From Yarrowia lipolytica (Eukaryota; Ascomycota; Dipodascomycetes; Dipodascales), in contig NC_090773.1 in the NCBI RefSeq assembly GCF_001761485.1, positions 1,984,001 to 2,048,000 on the forward strand: a DNA stretch of 64,000 bases, written 5' to 3'. A program made the position numbers and the translations under genes. Every line of letters begins with the position of its first letter. The first letter of the stretch is position 1. This document shows, piece after piece, positions 21,018 through 31,600 of this stretch. The notes under the pieces are model-generated. The model saw only the letters and a list, made by a program, of their open reading frames with translations, had not been told where the DNA came from and ran no database searches.

Positions 21018-22147
21018 TTGATTGTGAGAGATGTTGCAAGAACAGACAAGCAGGAGGGAGATGCACAGGAAATATATACTATCGCGTGGCTTGATGGTAT
21101 TTATATATGGTTGAACTTTGTTTGTAATTGTGCAGGGTGACACCGGTGGTTACTGGAGGCTAAGGGGGTGTTGGAGGGAGGTGGGGAAGACAGGGAGAGG
21201 TAATTGTGACGACAAATGAAGCTGGTGTTACTAAAAGGGGCATTGTTGGTGGTGAAAATCGATCTTGAAAAATACTAAAACTAATGTGGGGGTGGAGTGC
21301 ATGATAACCGCAGAATAGGGAGCTGTTGTAGATCAATTATAGACGGGAAAGGAAATCTGAAAAAAACCAAAAGACGGAAAATTCCCTGGTTTACGTTCGA
21401 GGGGGGTTTTTTCGACGATATTCCGTTTCCTTTGTGGTGTTGTATCGATCCACCTGTACGATGGTACTTTTCAACGGCGTTAAATAGAGTTCAGTATGCA
21501 GGATGGCGCATATCGTGGATGTTTTTTTATTTTTTTTTGTCGCTGTTCTTGCTGGCAATATTGAGAGCAATAATGATGTTACAAGAGAACGGATTATACC
21601 AAGTTGGTCCACGGGAACCTGCAAGAAAGAATCTGTCGCAGGACAAGTATTTTGGTCACGTGATCGTCTCAATTGACGGAAGAGGTCTCCCGAAAGTTAG
21701 CCGAATAGGCGTTAGGAGTTAGCAACTGGTTGGGAACGTTGTTAGTAATTACCACGACGGAAATTGGGGGTGGTAAGAGTTATCATAGGTGAATTGCGTC
21801 ATTGAATCTAATATTGGTTGTAGCGGATGATTATATAAGTACAGTACGTACAGTATTTGTTTGGCACCATGTTTTTTGACTGAAATTTCAGATTTTTAAA
21901 AAAACGCATTTTATGCATTTTAATATGGGTCTCCATATGTACTGTACTTGTATATCGTCTACCACCTCCCCTAACCCCATCATATGCGTTGTATCTGCCA
22001 CATCCATTGATGTGACCGTTCTGAGCCATTTGAAGACACCAAAAGACCGGTTCTGGACCCGAGACCACGCCCCATTGTGACATTATCCGCCTACACCACT
22101 TGAATCCTCGGCTATCGACCCGCCAAAACACACTCCAAACAGACACG
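21018..22147. other. Divergent promoter region OYE / ABZ2-like
   Basis: No gene is supported; one 141-codon frame (21297-21722) begins with GTG and looks like chance. There is a CACGTG site at 21657-21662 and a dyad GTACAGTACGTACAGTA at 21839-21855. Confidence 0.55.
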
Positions 22148-23071
22148 ATGAGCGACATTGAATTCGACGCAGTGGCCGCTCTGCCTGTAGACAAGGCCAG
22201 CATGGACCGAGTGATTGCCAACTTCTCCAAGACCCTCCAGCTCGAGTTCAACAGCACGGAAAACAAGGACTTTGAGATCATCAACACCATGCGATGGGAC
22301 CCTGCTCTGGACGTTTCTACTGTGGACGACCAGCTCAACGGCCGCTCGGCTGAGCCGTGGTACTTTGCAGACATGTCTGAATCCGAGCGAAATGCCTTCA
22401 ACTCCAAATGCAGCCCGATCTGGCTGTTTCATAACCACATGGAGCGACTGAAGGTGTCGGTGGCCTTCTTCGGCTGGAATGTCCAGGTAGATCCCCATGC
22501 GATACTGCACAATATTCTCAAAGCCATTGACAGCTCCGAGGTGGAGATCGATGGTAAGAAACGGCCTGCCAAACAGTACCCACTCAAAATCAGAGCCTTA
22601 CTGGGTTCCTCGGGCAACATGAAAATTGAGACGTCCAAGGTGGGCCCCAAGCCGGACCTGCTGGAGTTTGAAAAGATTGCAAACAGTGAGCCGACATACG
22701 ACGTCTATGTGGCCAAAGAGCCCATCTCAGTGGGTCCTTTCACGTGCTTCAAGACCACAAAGAGACAACAATACAATGACGCACGAGCAGCGTACATCAC
22801 CAGGCCCATGGTCGAGGAGGTGCTGTTTGTGAACGACAATGGCCACGTGACAGAGGGATCCATCACCAACATTGCGGTTCAGGTTAATGAAATGTGGACC
22901 ACTCCGAAGGTGACGTCTGGGTGTCTGATGGGAGTTACTCGACGTCACTTGATCGATTCGAACAAGATTTTCGAGGGCTTCTTGACCCGCGACGATCTAC
23001 AGGAGGGCCAAGAAGTGCTCATCTTCAATGCTGTTCAGGGTGTCTCCAAGGGTGTCGTCAAGCTCAAGTAG
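22148..23071 (+). CDS. ABZ2: 4-amino-4-deoxychorismate lyase-like (class IV PLP enzyme)
   Basis: The 307-residue protein has the fold-type IV PLP enzyme pattern of fungal Abz2, which converts aminodeoxychorismate to p-aminobenzoate and pyruvate in folate synthesis. Visible marks are the Lys region FKTTKRQQYN (residues 201-210, candidate Schiff-base lysine K202 or K205), VTEGSITNIAV (Glu236, which contacts the PLP ring nitrogen in the family) and SGCLMGVTRRHLI for the phosphate-binding turn. The N-terminal 100 residues are less conserved, as in Abz2. The ATG at 22148 is the first in frame; the frame upstream has only TTG. Other class IV enzymes (branched-chain or D-amino acid transaminases) are less likely because the order and spacing fit Abz2 better. 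It converges on EFL1, with the 5S gene between. Confidence 0.75.
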   Translation: MSDIEFDAVAALPVDKASMDRVIANFSKTLQLEFNSTENKDFEIINTMRWDPALDVSTVDDQLNGRSAEPWYFADMSESERNAFNSKCSPIWLFHNHMERLKVSVAFFGWNVQVDPHAILHNILKAIDSSEVEIDGKKRPAKQYPLKIRALLGSSGNMKIETSKVGPKPDLLEFEKIANSEPTYDVYVAKEPISVGPFTCFKTTKRQQYNDARAAYITRPMVEEVLFVNDNGHVTEGSITNIAVQVNEMWTTPKVTSGCLMGVTRRHLIDSNKIFEGFLTRDDLQEGQEVLIFNAVQGVSKGVVKLK

Positions 23072-23560
23072 CTTCCACAGTGTCTTCTGTTCACTGTACC
23101 GCAGGATATACAACCGGATGCTTTTCTATATCATAATTTATTCCAGAGATCGCAAACAGCCCGTCCATCATCCGCTGACATTTGTTGATAGGCAGATTGA
23201 CCGATTTTTGAGACAGATCCGGACAATATTCTTCCGTGTACTTCATAGAGGCGAACAGAACCTCTTCAGCATTTCGAAGAGCAGTTCAACTGAATTGATT
23301 GTTCAAGCCTTCAACATAGATCATCCTGAATCTCCGATCCATCTCGATTCTCCTCTTAAAAAAAAAGCGCACATGAAGTCTGGCTGTCCAACATGTTGTC
23401 AATCGCAACACGAGACCCTGAGTCAAGCCGAAAGGTAGTACGAGTTTCCGGCAGATCTAAACACTCCAGCCACCAGCAGAGCACATGTAAAGAACCAGTA
23501 TCGGAATTACTCAGCAGTTTGCTTAGATCAGCGGGCTCTACCAAAATGTCGAGCCCTTGA

Positions 23561-24010
23561 CACTCCGGAAGCCCGTCGCATATAACTTGATTCATCAAAA
23601 TACACGTCATCTGCTACGTATACTGCAACCAGTAGAGAGGCTCCTCATCCTAAGATCCCACGCGGCCCCCTGGTGTCTAAGCACACAACACCTTATGGGT
23701 CGATCGCAGATCCTCCAGCATGTCAGAACCCGGATCCGGTTTAGTCAGTAGTTCAGCTCACACCAGCGGGGACCGTTGGTCTGCTATGGAGTACCACCTG
23801 TACTCCGGAAGTTGTTGGCAATAAACTTGATACATTAAAATACAACGTAACATCCTACTTATACTGTCCCCATCACAGGGTAATCCTTAGCATCCGGGTA
23901 ACCCCTCAAGGTCACGTGCGAGGCACGTGACATCCTCCAGACGTCCTAAAGGACGTCTCACTATTTCTCTAATAAGAGATCGATGACTAATCTTAGCACA
24001 CCTTATGAGT
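23561..24010 (+). repeat. Diverged tandem duplication, about 240-310 bp apart
   Basis: Blocks in the first copy (CTCCGGAAG at about 23,563, ATAACTTGATTCATCAAAATAC after it, CACCTTATGGGTCGA near 23,690) reappear in the same order in the second (CTCCGGAAG at about 23,803, then AAACTTGATACATTAAAATAC, then CACCTTATGAGTCGA near 24,000). The second copy carries about 70 extra bases, which are the inverted repeats. The second copy abuts the 5S gene. Confidence 0.55.
23911..23958. repeat. Two adjacent perfect inverted repeats, one with CACGTG
   Basis: GTCACGTGC and GCACGTGAC (23911-23919, 23923-23931, spacer GAG) are followed by AGACGTCCT and AGGACGTCT (23939-23947, 23950-23958, spacer AA). Both have 9-bp perfect arms. 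They lie 75 bp upstream of the 5S gene. Confidence 0.85.
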
Positions 24011-24033
24011 CGATTTGATCTCTTACACAGCAC

Positions 24034-24152
24034 GGTTGCGGCCATATCCTGGTGAAAATACGGCTTCCCGTCCGATCAGCCATAGTCAAGCACCAGAGAG
24101 CCCAGTTAGTATTGTAGTGGGAGACCATACGAGAATCCTGGGTGCTGCAATC
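24034..24152 (+). rRNA. 5S ribosomal RNA (dispersed copy)
   Basis: The 119-nt gene starts GGTTGCGGCCATA and ends GGGTGCTGCAATCT, with the conserved ascomycete 5S elements: the CCATATC...CCGTCCGATC helix I-III region, the AGTCAAGC(A)CCAGAGAG internal promoter region and the GGGAGACCATACGAGAATCCTG-type loop E and helix IV region. The 5-prime and 3-prime ends pair (GGTTGC with GCAATC). A T5 run follows directly as the Pol III terminator. In Yarrowia 5S genes are scattered through the genome, and many follow a tRNA as a fused transcript; no tRNA precedes this one, so it is a lone copy. It appears intact. Confidence 0.95.
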
Positions 24153-24792
24153 TTTTTGGAGATTTAAAAAAATAAAAAACGGGTTATTTTTTTAGTAAAG
24201 TACTATACAGAGTTGATATGAGTGTTGTTGCAGTTCAGAAAGCGTTCGGGTCGCTAAATTAAGCATTCACTCGCTTAACCTTATTTTTTCTTCTTTTGTA
24301 ATGTCTGACGAAAATTCTTAGTCCAACTGCAGGCGGAATCTGTGATATTGTGGTGGTGAGAAACTACTGCGAATAATAATAATAAAAATCCTACTTGGGC
24401 AATCGGTCGGTGGAAAAATATGGATGTTAATTATTAAAATTTGTCACAAATATGCACGATAACAACCTTAAATATGTCTAAAAAGTTTAAATATTTAAAA
24501 CGAGTGAAAATTGAGAAAATCGAAGAAATGACCGATTCAGTTTCATGTGCAAAATGAACTAACGACTAATATCGTATCTATACGAGTCAATATTCTACAG
24601 TACATAGCGCATGCTAGAATCGATGTCACTGTGTTCAGGTGCAATGTAGAGATGGAGTCTGGGGAAGTATTGACTTGATTAAGACAACACTTGTAAACGT
24701 CTTCTGCGCTGTCAATTATACCACCCAGATGCTCATAGTAATGTTCGCTCCTCTCAAACTTCCCGATATCTATACATTATCATATCTATACA
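24153..24792. other. Intergenic between 5S and EFL1 3-prime end
   Basis: A/T-rich spacer with no gene. A CTACAGTACATAG element lies about 190 bp beyond the EFL1 stop. Confidence 0.6.
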
Positions 24793-27700
24793 TTACTTCT
24801 TCAGGTTTCGCTGTCGATTGGCTCCATCAACGAGCTTCTTTTCCACGTAGAGACCCTTTCGAGCCCGCACATTGTCCACGTACCGTCGGGCGACATTTTC
24901 TCGATCGGCCGTCTCTCCCAGCTCCTCCAGCTCTTCCTCAGTCGTGGGCACCCAGAAGGGATCCATATCGAAAGTTTCGTAGCCTGCGAAAATGAGCTGG
25001 GGCTGGGCTGCTCCAGAGGTTCGTTTTCGGATCTCCTCAGCAAAGCCAAATGCTTCAACCACGGGAATGGTGGCAGAAATGGTGAAAAATGGAGTGCCCT
25101 CCTTCATCTCCTCACTCACAATCTTACCCTTACGCCGAGTAACCACAGAGTATACCTTACCCAGCACCTCGGTGGACGCCTGGATCTCACACGAGTAGGT
25201 GGCCAACATGAGACGGGGCGACCAGTCTAAAAAGGCAGTGTAGATTGCCTTTTGAAAGGGAGATATGAGCTTGCCGGCCAGCTCATCGTTGGGGTCGTCA
25301 ATGAGATCAAGATAGACTGCCACCCCCTGCATAGGCTCGTTACAGAGAGGTCCAGACTGAGTGGCCAGCTGGAATCCAGTCAGGATGGAATCCTGGTGGA
25401 ACGAAATGTCGGAGGTTGCTCCAAAGAAACGTCGTAGAAGACCAGATTCGGAATTATCGATCAGAATGTTACTACCCACACGCTTGGGTCCAAAAGCCAC
25501 AATCTGGTCGACGGTAAAGGTGCATTTCTCCTCTTCGAGAATCTCGGCCAGTTTGGTCTGAAAGTCCTCCTTGTTGAGAATGTTCTGGTTGACTGACGAA
25601 TCCTCGGTTTCCTCCTCGGCGCTCTTGACACCGGCCAGAGCCGCGACTGAGACTCGGTTGAAAATCAAAAATGTCACCACCGCCTGAGGAAGAGGGGTCA
25701 CATGCATTTTGAGATCCACATGGCCCTCCTCCTCGAGCTCCAGAGTAACAACTCCTCGTCCAAGTTCAGCGTCTCGCATTGGAGCGGGTTCGCCTCCAGG
25801 AGCAACCTGGTGAGCCACAATGGACTCTCGATAGGGAACAATAGGCTCGGAAGCCTGAATCTCAATGCCGGCAAACCGCTCAGTCAGATCCTTGAGACAT
25901 CGCTCAAGATGTAGCTCTCCAGCACACGAAATCACGTGCTCACCAGTATCCTGAAGATGCACCTGCACACAGGGATCGGACTGGTTGAGCAGCTTGAGAC
26001 CTTCCTCAAGATGCGACATCTGGGTGGGGTCTTCGGGCTCCAATGCAACTCGCACAATGGGTGTGGTCATGGATCCCTCCACCGCCGCGAGATTGGGGCC
26101 TCGGAACTGGTCAGAGACGAGAGTGCCGGATTTCAGAAACTCACCATCAAGACCTCCAATACCCACAATACCTCCAGCAGGGGCATGGTCGATGGTCACG
26201 AGCTCTCGGCCCATCAGAAGGTAAAGATCGGTGATCTCCACCTCAAGCACGTGCTTAGAAGGCTCGGCAGGGTTGTACTTGGGTCCCAGAACTGTGGCCT
26301 TCTGCCCGGTTCGAATGACACCGGAGTAGACTCGGACGAAACCAATGAGAACTTCGGGAGGAGGAGGAACGTAGTTGGACTCGCCAATATCGAAGTCCTC
26401 CTCGTAGTCATAAGAAGAGTATGCTGCAGTGAGATCGTCAACTTCATCTTTGGGAGCAGCTTCAGCGGCAGCCGATGACTCGTCAGTCTGTCCGTTCTCA
26501 ATTTTCTCTCGTGCCAATCGAGATTGCTCTCGAAGCTGGTCGATGGATTTCATCACCTTTTGGTTCTTGGGCAGATCAGCCTCCGGGATAGAAACCACCT
26601 TACTGATGTAGGCCACCAGTGGAGCCTTGGTGGAGCACGTGAGCATGCCCTGAGACACGGTTTCCTCGTTTTCGCCATTGCCTTCTTGATCGGGATAACC
26701 AACAGATTTTAGAATTGCCGGCATTCGCTTGCCCTGGGCCACAATTGGATCGGGCAACTTGTCAACCACGGAATGTAGAACGGACACAGAAAGAGGCACC
26801 CACTGCTGGAAGATGGTGGTCAGCAGGTTCCGAGCGTCCTTGGAGTTGAGGTCTCGGGGCGAAATCTTGAGCTCCAGGGCCTTGATGATCCTGGCGCTCT
26901 TGTCGGCGTCCCGCTCAATCACCGTGCAGTGATACACGGCCCAGATGTTGTCCAGAACTAGCTGCACAAAGAGCGGTTTCAGATTCCGGCCCTTGAGCCC
27001 CTTGCTGGTTATGACCGACTTGGTCTTGGGGTCAAAGTAAAAGTCTCCCCACAGACACTTTTGGAGGTTTTCTCGTTTCATTCCGAGTTTGGCAGCGTAG
27101 ATGGCGACAAACTGGGCGACGGTGAATCCCCAGCCGTCGATGGCTGATGCAAAAATGACATTGTTTTTTTCGGGCGAAAAGTAGAGTTCACTGTCGTCTT
27201 CGTCTTCGAAGGTGCCAGTCTTTCCGCTCTCCCGCCATTCGAGGTCGGCAGCCATTCGGTTGGAGGCGTAGAATCCGCCCAGAACAACGTTGACACCCTC
27301 AATGAGCTTCTTGAGGTGTGTGAAGGCCTCGGCGGGAGTCAATTGTAGCTCCTCCACCAGTCGGTCAATCTTGTTGATCACCAGAATGGGCTTGAGCTGC
27401 TCCATCCACGCCTGTCGCAGAACCGTCACCGTTTGACTGCAGACTCCCTCAACGGCGTCAACCAGCACCACCGCTCCATCGCACAATCGCGACGCCGTGG
27501 ACACTTCGCTGGAAAAGTCGATATGGCCTGGAGAGTCCACCAGGTTGATGAGAAAGTCCTTGGGCACCATTTTGGGCGGTTCTTCCGTCGAGCTGGGATC
27601 TCTTCTGAAGGTTCGGAAGTGAAGCGAGATGGCAGATGACTCCATGGTGATGCCTCTCTCCTGCTCGTCCGGTCGCGAGTCCAGATACCGCAGTTTTCCA

Positions 27701-27849
27701 GCCATCTTCTGAGAGATGATGCCGTTGGAGGCAAGCAGGCAATCGCTGAGCGAGGTCTTGCCGTGGTCCACGTGGGCCAGAATGCAGATGTTTCGGATCG
27801 ACGACGGGTCCGATTGCAGCTTGCGAAGTTGTAGGGGCGATAACGTCAT
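24793..27849 (-). CDS. EFL1: Efl1/Ria1, GTPase of 60S subunit maturation
   Basis: The 1018-residue EF-2-like GTPase releases the anti-association factor Tif6 (eIF6) from cytoplasmic pre-60S subunits together with Sdo1 (SBDS). GTPase motifs are clear: G1 AHVDHGKTS (25-33), G2 with RGITME (65-70), G3 DSPGH (105-109), G4 NKID (159-162). Unlike EF-2 it carries a long insertion in domain II (about residues 380-480, acidic and Ser/Ala-rich), which is diagnostic for Efl1, and ends before a diphthamide-type tip loop is evident. Domains III-V follow, with GELHLERCLKDL and the C-terminal domain-IV and -V beta-sheets. Length agrees with yeast Ria1 (1110). The ATG is the first in frame and an A/T-rich TATATAT lies about 50 bp upstream. 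Confidence 0.95.
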   Translation of the reverse strand: MTLSPLQLRKLQSDPSSIRNICILAHVDHGKTSLSDCLLASNGIISQKMAGKLRYLDSRPDEQERGITMESSAISLHFRTFRRDPSSTEEPPKMVPKDFLINLVDSPGHIDFSSEVSTASRLCDGAVVLVDAVEGVCSQTVTVLRQAWMEQLKPILVINKIDRLVEELQLTPAEAFTHLKKLIEGVNVVLGGFYASNRMAADLEWRESGKTGTFEDEDDSELYFSPEKNNVIFASAIDGWGFTVAQFVAIYAAKLGMKRENLQKCLWGDFYFDPKTKSVITSKGLKGRNLKPLFVQLVLDNIWAVYHCTVIERDADKSARIIKALELKISPRDLNSKDARNLLTTIFQQWVPLSVSVLHSVVDKLPDPIVAQGKRMPAILKSVGYPDQEGNGENEETVSQGMLTCSTKAPLVAYISKVVSIPEADLPKNQKVMKSIDQLREQSRLAREKIENGQTDESSAAAEAAPKDEVDDLTAAYSSYDYEEDFDIGESNYVPPPPEVLIGFVRVYSGVIRTGQKATVLGPKYNPAEPSKHVLEVEITDLYLLMGRELVTIDHAPAGGIVGIGGLDGEFLKSGTLVSDQFRGPNLAAVEGSMTTPIVRVALEPEDPTQMSHLEEGLKLLNQSDPCVQVHLQDTGEHVISCAGELHLERCLKDLTERFAGIEIQASEPIVPYRESIVAHQVAPGGEPAPMRDAELGRGVVTLELEEEGHVDLKMHVTPLPQAVVTFLIFNRVSVAALAGVKSAEEETEDSSVNQNILNKEDFQTKLAEILEEEKCTFTVDQIVAFGPKRVGSNILIDNSESGLLRRFFGATSDISFHQDSILTGFQLATQSGPLCNEPMQGVAVYLDLIDDPNDELAGKLISPFQKAIYTAFLDWSPRLMLATYSCEIQASTEVLGKVYSVVTRRKGKIVSEEMKEGTPFFTISATIPVVEAFGFAEEIRKRTSGAAQPQLIFAGYETFDMDPFWVPTTEEELEELGETADRENVARRYVDNVRARKGLYVEKKLVDGANRQRNLKK

Positions 27850-28619
27850 GGTAGATGTGGTGATGTTGTTAAGTAAAAGTGGCGTCGAGGAGTGGAGAAA
27901 AATATATATGTTAAAACGGTATCTTCAGATCAGAGTTTCTGCATAAGCACTGATGACGTCAGGGTTTGGGCTGGACCGACGGGGAGGTCCAGGATGCGGA
28001 CACGTGGATTAGGGGGAGATGATATGTGAGAATATTACTCATCAGAGTCTCCTGATTACAATGAATATCTTTTTTTGGTGATATGACCAATATCCATCGA
28101 GTTGATGTAGACTGTCAGATAGGTTCTTTAACAGCAAAGTATTGGAAATGAAGCAACTTTGAAAAATAAAAGTAATTTTTAATATATTCTGTTATTATAA
28201 AAAAATTTAAAAAAATAGAGAATTTGGAGTCTCGGATATTTGGGGGTCATTGGGGAAATATATATATAATATAATGTTGCAAATAGTTTGTGTCAACTGT
28301 AGCGGCGATAACAGGAAATACATCTGTCTTTTCGGATTCTTCACAGCTTTTCTTTTCGGTATCGTGAGATGGAGGAGCTTGAAGTAAGTCCAACTACTAT
28401 ACGTATCGAGCAATGAAATAGTGAAGGGTTTTGTTCAAGGAACAATACTTGTATGTACACTGTTCTGTTCAATACTATTCTGCTCCGTACAGTACCGTAC
28501 AATACCGTTCTCGTACTCTAACCAACATCTGCCACTCTATACGCGCCTATTTCTGTCTACTGTACTACATGTAGTTCCATGCTCTCACATCATACGATCA
28601 ATTAATACCCATCTATAGT
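27850..28619. other. Intergenic EFL1 promoter / SGD1 3-prime region
   Basis: No gene. CACGTG at 28001-28006 lies upstream of EFL1. GTACAGTACCGTAC (28487-28500) and a second CTACTGTACTACATGTAG near 28,557 lie just beyond the SGD1 stop. Confidence 0.6.
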
Positions 28620-31600
28620 CTATGTGGCCTTGGTCAGCTCGTCGACAATGTCGGTGGTCACGTCTCGGCCCCACAAAACTCTCTGTCGCTCTCGCTTTTT
28701 GACAATGAGGTCGCTGTGGACCACAATCTCCGAGACAAAGTACTGGATACCTCTCAGTAACAAGGCGTTGTCTTTGAGCTTGAGTAGCAGCTTGACGAGC
28801 TGTTTCTGGTCCCGTGACTTGCCATTGCCCTCCTCCGCTCGTTTGCCCAGCATGCCAAACAGTGCCACAAAGTACATTTCCAGGAAAATCTTCATGTTTT
28901 CCGAGGCGGTCAGAAAGTTGACGTTTTTGAAAATGTTGAGGCCCACGGTGCCCTCGGCGGTCATCTGGGCAAACATTCGCGCCAGATTCATGGTCTTTCG
29001 TAGCAGCTCCTTGCTGTCCGAGCCCTCGAGCACCTTGACAGACTCTTCTCGGTCAGAGTCGTCGTCGGAATCGTCGTCGTCGTCGCCGTCCAGCTCGCGG
29101 AAAAAGTCCCACAGGGTGAACTGGAAGGTCATTTTGAGCGAATGCCGCTCCGCCAGCTTGACGGCCAAAAGAGCGTAGAACGGGTTGTACACGGACTCGT
29201 TCGAACAACAGTGAATGAGCACCCGGGGGATTTCACGCTCCTGAACACGCTTAAGACGCAGCTTGGACACCCTCTCAAGAGCATTGAGGTAGTCCTCGGC
29301 GCCCATGATGGCCACAAAAACAGCCCGTCGAATGTCCGTGTTCATACGTTGTTCTCGGGCCAGATCGAGCCAATTGGGCTCTGCGGCGTCGAGAACGTCA
29401 TGAACGGTGGTCAGATCGAGGTCGTCGTCGCCCCGGTGTGTCTGGGACTCGTTCTGGTCCTGGTTCTTGAATGCAGCACCCACTAACCACCATTTGCCCC
29501 GAGTCTCCACGTTCTCGATATCTTCGAGAGACACGGAGATGGGCTCGTTGACAGTGTAAGAGCTGAAGGTGCCAATGAACTTCTTGAGCCGCATCTTGGT
29601 CTCGGTGTAGCCCTGGGAAATGCCGTGCTGCGACTGTCGGTTGTTTTTCAGCGCCGCCACAGACTCCACAAGGAACTTGGTTCGAGCATTGGTCTCAGTC
29701 TTGGCCAGAGAGGCCTGGAGGTCGTTGATGATGGTCTTGAGGGCGCTGGGGTCGTCGGAACGCAGCTGGGAGCCCGCAAACCGCACAATCTTCAGCAGAT
29801 ACTCGGTGTTTCGCTCGTTTGGGTCGGCCAGAAACTTTCGAATCAGATCGTAGACAAGCCGACACGAAACCATCTGGAAGTAGTAGATTTCGGTGAGGAA
29901 CGCCAACAGGTTAGAGCAGGCCTTATGGGTGCCGGCAGAGTAGTTGGTGAAGAACTTTTCAACCAGAGACTGCACAAAGTAGGCACCAAACGAGATTCCC
30001 ACCTGCCGGTACAGAATGGTGGCGATGACTGCGTGCAGCAGAAGAAAAGTCTCCAAAAGCACCGCTTCAGAGGCAGTGCTTTCAAGTAGACATTCGGTGA
30101 CAACAGTGGTCACCAGCAGACGAGGATTATCGTCAAACACACGCAGAATCTCGTTGATGATGCTGCCAATGTTGCTTTCCGACAGCTTATTGAGCGAGCC
30201 CTTGATTTTTCGACGAATCAGAACCATCTCCTTGGTTTCGGGATCAACTTCCAGCGCCAGTTTCTTTCGCAGAGAAGGGGGCACGTATTTGGCCGCCGCT
30301 TGACTGGAATCGGCGTTGGCAGCCACAGGAGCAACATAGGGGTTCTCTTTGACCTTGGGCTTCGAATCGTCTTCAGAATCTGTATCAAAGTCATCCGAGT
30401 CAACCTCATCTTCGGACCAGGGAAGATCGTTGTTCACCGTCTTGGCTGCCTTTTTCTCCTTTTTCTTCTTCTGCTTCTTGTCGTCAACCAATTCTGGCAC
30501 ATGATCGGACTCTTCTTCACTGTCGAACCCGAAATCAACATCCAGACCGTCCAGAATGCCGTCGAGCTCGTCGTCGGAGCCGAAATTGGCACTCTTGGCG
30601 TCCTTGAATCCGAGCTTCTTGGCGTAGTAGTTCATTTCCTCCTCATCCTTTCGCATGAGCGCGGAGTCGAGATCGGAGTACACCGGCTTGGATTTGGACT
30701 TTTCCTTCTTGTCCTTCTTGTCCTTCTTGTCCTTCTTGTCCTTACCAGCCTTCTTGGCTTTGAGCAACGCCATGGTGTTGGCCACAGACATTGTATCATC
30801 CACCTCTTCATCAGACTCCTCCACAGCCTTCTTGGCCTTCTTAACCTCCTTCTTGGCCTTCAAAAGAGCCATGGTATCGGAAACAGACATGGAATCATCC
30901 AATTGCTCGTCGTCGTCGTCCTCCTCCTCTTCAGATAAGTCGTGATAATCAACCATGTCCTCCTCATCGATATCACTGTCAAAGTCGTCCGACTCAAGCT
31001 CGTCGTCAGGAGGAATTCCCTCCAAGGAGTCCTCAGAGTCATCCCCAGAGTCGTCACCAGAGTCGTCACCAGAGTTATCTCCAGAGTCGTCCTCAGAGTC
31101 GACCTCCTCAATACTTCTCTTGCCCTTCTTGGCCTTGAGTAGAGCCATGGTGTCTGCCACAGACAAGGAGTCGTCGAGCTGCTTCGCAGTCTTCTTACCA
31201 GCCTTCTTTTGGGCCAATAGAGCCATGGTGTCTGCTGCAGACATGCTATCATCCAGCTCCTCATCTTCATCGGTATCTGCATTGTCAGAACCGTAGTCTT
31301 CAGAGAAAGAAAAGCTCTTGGACGCTCTAGTGGCTCCAGGAATGTCTTCATTGACCGAAGGACCCCGTTTTCGAAGAGCTGTCAACCCCCCATTGGCAGT
31401 TCCGCTTCCAGAGTTGAGTCGTCTCAGGCTCATCTTGGTCTGATTACTGTTATCCTCGTCCTGGTCCTCAGAACCGCCTAGACTCATGGTATCACCAGAG
31501 TCGTCATCCTCGTCGCTACCAGTCATATCTCGCTGTTGCTTCTCTCTCAAGTCACTCATAAACCGGTCCAAATCACCCTCTCTACCCATATACTCCTCCA

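Larger units (their letters stand above)
23072..24033. other. Intergenic upstream of 5S rRNA gene
   Basis: No protein gene. It contains a diverged duplication (23561-23700 and 23801-24010) and a series of inverted repeats at 23911-23958 just ahead of the 5S gene. Confidence 0.6.

Noticed and set aside
21018-21143. N-terminal extension of the OYE gene
   Set aside because: The extra 42 residues do not resemble the family; MTQTHNLFSP aligns with known starts.
21297-21722. 141-codon frame between OYE and ABZ2-like genes
   Set aside because: It begins with GTG, has a translated T-run as its only hydrophobic part and no motif.
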